From Spirogloea muscicola (lineage: Eukaryota > Streptophyta > Zygnematophyceae > Spirogloeales > Spirogloeaceae), in assembly GCA_009602725.1 (NCBI GenBank), contig WELB01000249.1:17213-34106 (forward strand): a stretch of 16,894 nt of DNA, in the 5' to 3' direction. Shown piece by piece: positions 10,001-16,894 of this stretch; position 1 is the stretch's first letter, and each line of letters begins with the position of its first letter. Position numbers and translations under genes: made by a program. The notes below the pieces were generated by a model. That model was not told where the DNA came from, searched no databases, and saw only the letters and a program-made list of their open reading frames with translations.

Positions 10001-13000
10001 CCAGCCTCGTCGATGAGATCAATGGCTTTGTCAGGAAGAAAGCGATCACTGAACACATATGGACCCACATTTTATCAGCTATTGCCATCTATCAGACTCG
10101 ACATATGCAAATACGCTGTCATCCTCTGACACAAAAGGGGTAGATGAGCACTCAGGCAATGCATGACATGTGGGAATTATAATACCTGATATACTGATAC
10201 GACAACTGGGCAGCAGAAATGAGTGCTTCGTCAGTATATCGCAGCTTGTGATGGATCTCATAGCGCTCTCTTAAACCCCTCAGAATATCCACAGTCTCCT
10301 CAACAGACGGCTCTGGAACCTGAGCACAGTTACAAGGCTTTGCCGAATTGATTAATATGTGATGTATATGTTCCTGTAATTGTTGCAAAGTTACAGACTT
10401 TAAGCACAACGAGTAGAAATTGCGTGCAGGCCTGAGTGTCTTATTTTGGGACTACCATGACTGGCTGGAATCGTCGTTCGAGAGCAGCATCCTTCTCGAT
10501 GTGCTTCCGGTATTCGTCGAGTGTTGTAGCACCTATGACCTGGGTAGTGCACGTGAAGAGCTTCACGAATAAGGAGGTGCCAGCTATGCAGTTGGAGCAC
10601 ACCAGCTATGCAGCAAGAGCACAAACCCCAGAAACTTAAAAACTCCATAACTCCAACCCTGAACCATGCTCATCGAGACTACAAGAGGCTGGGCGACTAC
10701 CTGCAATTCTCCTCTAGACAAGGCAGGCTTGAGAATGTTAGCAGCATCTATGGCCCCCTCAGCTGCTCCAGCACCAATGAGAGTGTGGACTTCGTCGATC
10801 ACAAGGATGACATCTGAAGATGCCTTGATCTCTTCCATCAGCTTCTTCAGGCGCTCCTCAAATTCCCCTCGATACTTTGTGCCTGCAACCAGCAGCCCTA
10901 GGTCCAGGGTAATGACCTGCAAAAGCACAAGTCTTGTCCATGTATTATGATGATTAGGGATAACAACGCTTCCTGTGTGTAACTCAAGAAAAAGCATTGC
11001 CGTACAAGTTCTGACTCTTGCAGATTGCAGTTTGCACTCTCACCCTCTTGCCTTCTATGGTCTCAGGGGCATCCCCACTGGCGATTCTTTGTGCAAGACC
11101 TTCGGCGATGGCTGTCTTGCCAACACCTGGCTCACCAACCAGGCAAGGGTTGTTCTTCGTTCTCCGCCCTAAGATTTGTGTGACCCGCTCAATCTGAGGC
11201 TTTCTTCCTACAACAGGGTCGAGCTTGCCCTGAACACAGGCAAGACACAGTCTCAGTGTTTCCCGAAGCAGGTAACAAGCAACGAGAATGGCAATATCTT
11301 TGATAGTAGTAGCCTGCAGGAAGAGAGGAGAATGCACCTCCATCGCCATCTTGGTGAGGTCTGTGCCGAACTCCTCCAAGGTTGGAGTCTTGGTTGCTTT
11401 GCCAGATGCAGCTCCTCCAGTGGTGACAAGCTCATTACTCTCCCCCACCATCCTTATTACCTGCAGCAATGTGATCAAAGTAATTTGTAAGGCTCATCAA
11501 GCTTTCATACGAAGTGCTGCAGAACGAGGGCATGGTCATGCACAAGGGGGACGTCAGGGCCTGACAATGTCAGATTGGTCAAGCCTAGGGATGTCACAAG
11601 GGCAGACCAAGCCAAGAAGCACTGAAATACGGTGACGCACATGTAGCATACCCGTCCACTGTGGAATGAGGCAGATATGCAGAAAGCCTGTCTGCTCAAA
11701 TCAAAGATTCCTCTTGGAATGGCATGCATTCTCAGTGTATGCAGTACTACCTGAAGGACAAGCTTTCTTATCCAGGGAGGTTGAAGTGTCAGATGCGGTC
11801 TCGGCTAACACAATTGCCCTGCCACCCCACTCCATTGTCTTATGCTCACTTGAGTGCGGATCTTCTGAGGGTCGGCCCCGAGATTCTCAAGGACCCGAGC
11901 AGCAACACCCTCGCCTTCTCGTAGAAGACCCAGCAGCAGGTGCTCTGTTCCGATGTAGTTGTGACCTAGCATGACAGACATGATACACGTCCAGGACGCT
12001 ATCATGACGCCATTGACGAAGATTGAGCAAGACTGTGAAGGTGAGTGCAGTGTGCTACGGTTTGCTCTGCATGCGGCACTGTCAGTGCAACCCAGATCTG
12101 TTACTTGAGAGCATTATTGACTAAGCAGTGACAAGAAGATGCAGCAGATGGCGAAGCAGGAAGAAGGCTGTGCTTAAGTACCAAGCTGGCGAGCTTCTTC
12201 TAGAGAGAGCTCCAGGACGCGCTTTGCGCGTGGGGTAAACGGTATTTCCACGGCCACAAATCCACTTCCCCTGCCAATTATCTGCCACGTGGTATATCAC
12301 TTTGTTATGATGGACAGAGGACCATGGCACACAGCAGCTCCAAAGCTCCAAACAATGACACCAACCGCTTCTTTGAGTATCTATCTATGCATAGACAGCA
12401 CCTTCTCCACTTCTGTTCGACCCTCTTTGAGATTCACGCCCATGGATTTCAGTACTTTGGCTGCTATTCCAGTCCCTTCTCCGATAAGTCCAAGCAGGAT
12501 CTGAAGAGTAGATAGCTGAAGAATGTCAGACTACAAGATGTGTACAGACCTTCACATTGACACAAAGAGGACTGCATTTGACTTCTAGAAGCTCATGCCC
12601 CCACAACGGAGAAGTCAAGAGCTTGGGTTGCAGGGCAGCACAGGAAGCCACATTGAAGCAATGACGTCGGGGTGGACGAAGTCAAGTGTGCAAACCTGCT
12701 CGGTTCCTACAAAATTGTGGCCTAAACGCCGAGCCTCCTCTTGTGCTAGCATAACCACTTTGATTGCCTGCCATCACAAAGAGAATAATCAAGACCTCTT
12801 AAGCCTGTCAGGAACAGTGCATAACTAATTGGTAGATATGCTTGACATCACTCAGGGACTGAATTCGAACGTATTAAGTACACAAATATTAACAGGCAAG
12901 GGAGCAAATAATGACATTCCACAACATCACTGTTTGTCCTGTGTCCACAATCTGGCATACATCAGCAGGCAAATGTCAACACCTCAGCTGCACAGCAGCG

Positions 13001-13285
13001 TGCATGACCTGCACTGCCTCTATATGCCTCTGTGTCCCAGTGGCAACAGAAGGTGGAGCACTGGGAGCCCCACCTTCTCTGTGAACCGCTCGAACATGGC
13101 CACAGTCCGAGCGGCTCCGGAGCCGCTGCCAGCCGCCCGAATCCTCCTGGAGACCACGCTCACGAAGCTCCGGTCTCTGCCACCGGCCGCCACCGCAGCA
13201 TTGCCGTTGTAGCCTCGGAGGCCCGCAGCCTGCACGACCGGCGGACTCCTCGAGCTCCCCGCCGCAGCAGAAGGCTGCACGCCAT
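7017..13285 (-). CDS. CLPC: Chloroplast Clp protease chaperone ClpC (Hsp100/ClpC), 19 exons; start unresolved
   Basis: This AAA+ unfoldase feeds the stromal ClpP protease and has roles at the import machinery (family knowledge). Exons: (13285?)-13074, 12767-12696, 12500-12402, 12281-12182, 11965-11850, 11460-11338, 11229-11044, 10916-10701, 10539-10456, 10319-10186, 10048-9973, 9834-9745, 9454-9281, 9155-8925, 8794-8600, 8319-8143, 7888-7700, 7508-7401, 7130-7017. All introns are GT-AG, 108-389 nt, with nothing else seen in them. Counting MFERFTEK (from 13097) as 1, the protein has 835 residues, full family length. It has two Clp-N repeats (about 1-140), Walker A GEPGVGKT (210-217), Walker B with D281-E282, an arginine finger in ALERRF, a UVR/M-domain coiled coil (about 418-454), second Walker A GPTGVGKS (553-560), Walker B D625-E626, pore motif GYVG, the ClpP-docking loop IGF (680-682) and sensor 2 GAR. 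No key residue is missing. The in-frame transit-peptide stretch GLRGYNGN resembles plant ClpC precursors, but no in-frame ATG precedes it. The ATG at 13285 (gccgccATGG) is out of frame. Confidence 0.95.
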
Positions 13286-13840
13286 GGCGGCATTGAGCGC
13301 GGATGCCGCCGCCGGAGCGGCGGAGCGCGGGCTGCGGCGCCCGCGGCGGCGGNGTCTGCCGGCGGGCGCTCCGCGGGGCAGGCGCGGGGGAGCGTGCTCG
13401 GCTGGCACGTCCGACTGGGCTTCCTCCAGACGGGCGAAGCTGCAAAGCTCACGACCCCAAACGCCCCCCTTCTCGTACTTTGTTCATTCTTTTTTGGGCT
13501 GGCTTTTCCAGCCCCTATCCTCAATGGGCGCGCCCCCTCTCAAACGCCCCCATCCAGCAGACCGAATTGATAATGAAGCGAACTAGGCTGAACAGTTGTG
13601 GAAAGAGGGAAGACTCCTCCAGTAAAGGGCGATGGCTGTGATTGGCCAGCCCAGCAAAAGGATGAATGAAGCTGGGGAAAAGCCAATCAGGGACTTGGAT
13701 GGTTCCGCCACAGAGGAAAGAGAGCGCTTCAAAGAGGAGGCGGTGGTGTAGAAAGAAAGGTCAGCCAGAAACAAATGGACACGGAACAAGGGTTTACTCT
13801 GAACCCTGAGTCGCAAGCGCATACCACTTAGCAATGCAAG
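13286..13840 (-). promoter_or_regulatory. Probable CLPC promoter and leader region
   Basis: The sequence upstream of the CLPC 5' end starts very GC-rich (with one N at 13353), then becomes mixed. Two CCAAT boxes in opposite orientation form an 8-bp inverted repeat: tgattggc at 13639-13646 and gccaatca at 13682-13689. An 11-nt element, GGGGGCGTTTG on the CLPC sense strand, occurs twice, at 13541-13551 and 13458-13468. I found no convincing TATA box or heat-shock element. Motif functions are inferred only from position. Confidence 0.4.
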
Positions 13841-14503
13841 CTACAGTTGGACATGTTTGCTGCTAATGCAGGTCAATTGCTGATAGTCGCCCCACACCTT
13901 GCGAGCTCGCACCTATCTGAAGCACCTGCAGCTTGTGCGGGCCGGCTGCCATACACTGAATGGCCACCTTCACCACCCACTTGCAGCCGCCTGTGCTAAA
14001 GCAACCGTGCTTGACGTGCAGACTACTGAATTATGGTAGTCTTGTCAAAGCTGGGCGATGGAAAAGAGTCAATAGGAGAATCTATGTGTCCTGTGATAAG
14101 CGTGCAGTTTCTGTGCATGACGGACTCGCAAATGCTACAACAGACAAGTGCCACGCTTGGAATCCGCACAGGTGCCTTGTAAGATGGCGCGGAGGCATTC
14201 ATTGTGGTGCTGCACAATGATGCATGTCTACGAAAGTCAGTGTAAAGTCAGTGCAAGTCAGTGTCAGTGTAGTGTTTGCTAGTTCCTGCTGAGGTATTTG
14301 CCGCTACTTGTAGCTGCAAAGACAACGAACCTGCCCAGTGACCCACTTGAGATGTCGGGGTATCGGCACTGCCATTGATGTGTAAGCTGACCACTACTGC
14401 CGATTCAGGGTCCTGACTGTGGAACTGTGCACGCTACTCTAGCTCACAGATCTATTAGGCAAGTGGGATTATCTTGTTCTAAGTGGCAATGCATCACTGA
14501 ACC
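13841..14503. other. 3' flank of the CCCH gene, no gene seen
   Basis: About 660 nt between the CLPC promoter side and the stop of the CCCH zinc-finger gene. Open frames are short and unrecognisable. It probably includes the CCCH 3'UTR; I did not see a minus-strand TGTAA here. A small GTCAGTG repeat cluster lies at 14236-14269. Confidence 0.5.
14236..14269. repeat. Four short direct repeats of GTCAGTG
   Basis: Exact GTCAGTG copies begin at 14236, 14247, 14257 and 14263, the last two overlapping by one base. The cluster lies about 235 nt beyond the CCCH gene stop, so it may be in its 3'UTR. It looks like a decayed microsatellite. Confidence 0.6.
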
Positions 14504-16894
14504 TCACGTAAAGTAGCTGCCGAGCTTGCCAGCCACATCCTCCTCATCCTCTGCGAGCTCGGTGTCTTCAAGCTCGTAGTCTTCTAATGGGATGTCAGGC
14601 CCGTCCTCACTGCCATCTGCCTGCGGCGGCGGTCTGCCGGCTCCCTCAGATGCTGGCTTGCTTTCTGAAGGGCCAGCTTCGTCAGGCACGGCATGCCCTG
14701 TTGCATCACTAACAGGGATGGACCCTAGCTCGCCAGCAATGGTCGTCCTCTCCTCGGCGCCAGACACGCCTTGACCTGGGCCAGCAACAAAGGCTGGCGT
14801 ATTGGCGTCTTCTTTGGCAGGTGGCCTGGCCTGACCACCAAGGATCTGCCGCGCCCTGGCAGCAGCAGCAGCGCCAAAACGCTTTGCAGGCGTGCCAGCC
14901 TCAGGCTGACTAGCCCCAGCATTTGTCTCAGGGCCAGGACTGCTTTTGGCACCACCTGCCGCTGGCTGTGGTTGCTGCGCCGACTTCGTCTTGTCAGCCA
15001 GGATCTCCTCAAGCGACTTGGGCCCGTCGAAGGGCCCAAGCTCCTGCGCCTGGCCCTTCCTGCGCTTCTTGCCGTCAGATGCACATACACGTGCGCTGCT
15101 CCCGCCATTGTGGTGCTCATCACGGTGATCTTGACCCTTTTGAGAGCCCACTCTCTGCCACATTGTCCAGATTCATTGGGTTGGTCAAGCCTTGACTGTG
15201 ACTGTGACTGTAATCACCTATGGTGATTGCTGCAGGCAAGAAGGTAATCAGATTCTCAAAAGAACCTGCCAGCCTAGCATTGCCAGCACAAAGGGCTCAG
15301 CACAAACGTACCTGTGTAGAAGGCTCGCCCTTCTTGCCAGGACCCTGCTCGGGTCCAGCACCCAGGCGCTTCCGAAGGCGGGTGGACATCGGCCGGCCAG
15401 GGCCAGGTGCAGATCTAGTCTGTATAGCCTGCGTGCCCATGTCGAGCACCACTTCCAGCCCAGCCTCGCCATAATCCCCTGCAGTGAAGCCATTCAACTG
15501 CCCGGCGCCGTTCATGTAGTACCCTCCGAGCCTGTCCCGCACGCTCCTCCGCGGCCGTTTTTGGCCGCTCAGCTGGTAAGCGCCATAGTCATCCTCCTCA
15601 AAATATCCATCTCCGTAGACCTCTGCATAGTGTGTTCTGACCCCCGGTTCCCCAGCATCATCGTCGACAAGAACATCAAACTCCTCCTGATCCAAGTCGT
15701 CGCCCTCGCTGTACCCCTGCGTCTCCTCAATGCTGGACCGTGTCTGCAGCCTGCCCACAAGCTTGCTGGCAGGGGTGACTGCCGGCCTGGCAGCGCCAGG
15801 AGCCACCGGCGGAGCCGGCCCAGGCGGCCGTCTGTAGACGTTCTTGAACTTCGGTGTGGCGGAAGCAGACTGAGGTGGCGACGACGGCTGCTGCGCATTC
15901 GCCCCATGGACCCCGGCCCCCTCGCTCTTGGAGGATCCGGTCGAGGCAGCTGCGCCTCCGACGGGTGAAGGAGCGGCGTGCTTCTCAGCAGCGTGGAGGT
16001 AGGGACAGCGGTCGCCCTTGAAGCAGAAGCCCTGCGCAAAGTAGAAGCAGCGCGCATTGTCTGCCGCCGGCGCCGTGGGCACGCGCCGGCCATCCAGCGG
16101 CTGCCACAGCCACAGGCGGCGATCGTCAGTCACAGGCGCGAGTGCACATGGATGCCGGTCAAGTCAAGTGTAAGCTAGTCACCACTGTCAAGCTGTGGCC
16201 TTTGTGGCATTCCCACTGGGCTGCAACCGATCCAGCTTACAAGACTTTCACCAAACCCAACTCAGCAATGAAGCGGACGACACCATAGCCCGAGCACGCT
16301 CCCAGCTCTGGCGATTGCCCCTAGGCGCACAGCCGGACCAGACCGCAGGGTGGCCGGAGCGAGCAGTCACCGACCGGGTGGCGGAAGGGGCAATCGAGGC
16401 GCGCGCAGCAGTCGGAGAGCCAGAAGACGCAGTCCCGAGGGTTGGCCCGAGCGGCGTCGTTGTGCCGGAACTCGCACTCTGCGCCCTGCCCGCGACAGCA
16501 GCAGACTCCAACGGTCTGAGGGCAGCAGCTCAACGGCAGCCGTCCGGGAGCCATGGCTGCCGCCGCAGCCAAGGCCTGCGCTTCTTCTCGCCAGCCAAAG
16601 GCTTCCGGCAGAGACGAGAGTTTGACGTTACGCCTGATGCGTCCAGTCGCGTGAAACGTCCAGTCCAGCGACTGTGGCGGAGCGCGGCGCCACCTTATGG
16701 TACAGTGAAGCCATGCCGGAGCTCGGGGTCGTTTCCATGGCGCCGAGGAGACGAGCGGCGGAGCGCGGCGGACCTTCTTGCAGGAGGCGGGGGAGGCGAG
16801 GTAGTAGACGCAGTCGGTGCGCGCGCGGCGCGAGGCCTCCTCGCGCTCCTCCCGCGCCTCGCCCGCCCCCGCCGCCCGCCCGCCCGCCGACCCC
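14504..16894 (-). CDS. Triple CCCH zinc-finger protein (plant C3H / ZC3H11A type), 5'-partial, 4 visible exons
   Basis: A likely nuclear RNA-binding protein; relatives in plants and animals carry the same three N-terminal fingers, and animal ZC3H11A acts in mRNA export (family knowledge). Exons: 16894-16774, 16485-16375, 16100-15312, 15154-14504, all joined at phase 0; at least 556 residues. Finger 1 is C-x9-C-x5-C-x3-H and is split by the first intron (TDCVYYLASPASCKK, then GAECEFRH). Finger 2 is C-x7-C-x4-C-x3-H (in NPRDCVFWL to CPFRH). Finger 3 is C-x7-C-x5-C-x3-H (RCFYFAQGFC to CPYLH). The middle is Pro/Ala/Gly-rich and probably disordered, followed by basic RPRRSVRDRL, a conserved-looking GPKSLEEIL block and a strongly acidic C-terminus ending GSYFT. 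The reading frame runs off the window end, so the initiator lies outside. The donor GTCCGC of the first intron and the acceptor at 15155 are weak but demanded by frame and family alignment. Confidence 0.85.
15190..15228. repeat. TGACTG microrepeat and adjoining palindrome inside the last CCCH-gene intron
   Basis: On the plus strand about three TGACTG units run from roughly 15193 to 15210, followed by the inverted repeat aatcacc-tat-ggtgatt (15212-15228). On the gene's sense strand this places a short hairpin and several CAG/ACAG trinucleotides between a pyrimidine-rich acceptor-like site (AG at 15230-15229) and the acceptor that fits the reading frame (AG at 15156-15155). Confidence 0.6.

Noticed and set aside
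7017-13285. ClpB/Hsp101 rather than ClpC
   Set aside because: The MFERFTEK start, the short UVR-type middle domain and the ClpP-docking IGF loop identify ClpC; ClpB has a long middle coiled coil and no docking loop.
12976-13586. Long overlapping open frames on both strands at the CLPC 5' end
   Set aside because: They come from very high GC content with few stop codons; only the frame with GLRGYNGN and MFERFTEK has family support.
13440-13800. Heat-shock elements in the CLPC promoter
   Set aside because: Scattered GAA and TTC triplets are present but none form the alternating nGAAnnTTCn array.
15192-15968. Plus-strand open frame of 258 codons opposite the CCCH gene
   Set aside because: No recognisable domain, and it mirrors the GC-rich minus-strand exon that carries the third zinc finger.
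16375-16554. A separate gene start at the ATG at 16554, with a good Kozak context
   Set aside because: Splicing 16774 to 16485 restores a canonical first CCCH finger matching the plant family, which places this ATG inside an intron.
16713-16894. Plus-strand open frame starting at 16713 and running off the window end
   Set aside because: Its product is Arg/Pro/Ala-rich low complexity from GC-rich DNA, and the opposite strand encodes the recognisable first zinc finger.
1-16894. A prokaryotic operon, defence island or mobile element
   Set aside because: All recognised proteins are split by GT-AG introns and belong to eukaryotic algal families; no transposase, integrase, CRISPR repeat or toxin-antitoxin pair was seen.

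Overview
The window looks like nuclear DNA of a green alga, most likely an intron-rich chlorophyte such as a trebouxiophyte (inference from gene content; no species is assigned). It carries three spliced, eukaryote-type protein genes with GT-AG introns of roughly 100-390 nt. One is a two-domain betaine-lipid synthase and one is a nuclear-encoded chloroplast ClpC chaperone, a combination expected in green algae. All three standard stop codons are used, so the nuclear code is standard. The 5' ends of all three genes are much more GC-rich than their 3' halves, and there is one ambiguous base (N) at 13353.

Layout: (1) 1-5421, plus strand: BTA1, 17 exons, 701 codons, apparently complete. Its short leader holds a 4-codon upstream ORF. 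(2) 5422-7016: convergent intergenic and 3'UTR space between BTA1 and CLPC. No gene was found there, only two good hairpins and candidate poly(A) signals. (3) 7017 to about 13285, minus strand: CLPC, 19 exons that can all be joined in frame. The 835 residues from the conserved MFERFTEK start of the mature protein are complete. The initiator of the transit peptide cannot be resolved, because the well-placed ATG at 13285 is out of frame. (4) About 13286-14503: CLPC promoter side plus the 3' flank of the next gene; short repeats and CCAAT boxes, no gene. (5) 14504-16894, minus strand: a triple-CCCH zinc-finger gene of the plant C3H / animal ZC3H11A type, 5'-truncated by the window edge. Its first zinc finger is split by an intron, so its true first visible exon lies at the extreme right end.

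The three genes are not an operon and have no evident shared pathway: extraplastidic betaine-lipid synthesis, chloroplast proteolysis or protein import, and probable nuclear RNA binding. All exon joins were derived by hand from splice sites, reading phase and family conservation; the summed exon lengths are divisible by three where the gene is complete. I found no mobile element, CRISPR array, tRNA or rRNA, and no previously undescribed multi-gene system. The points worth a second look are local: a duplicated 3' splice site in BTA1, a uORF, an unresolved CLPC start, competing acceptors in the CCCH gene, and hairpins in the 3' flanks.
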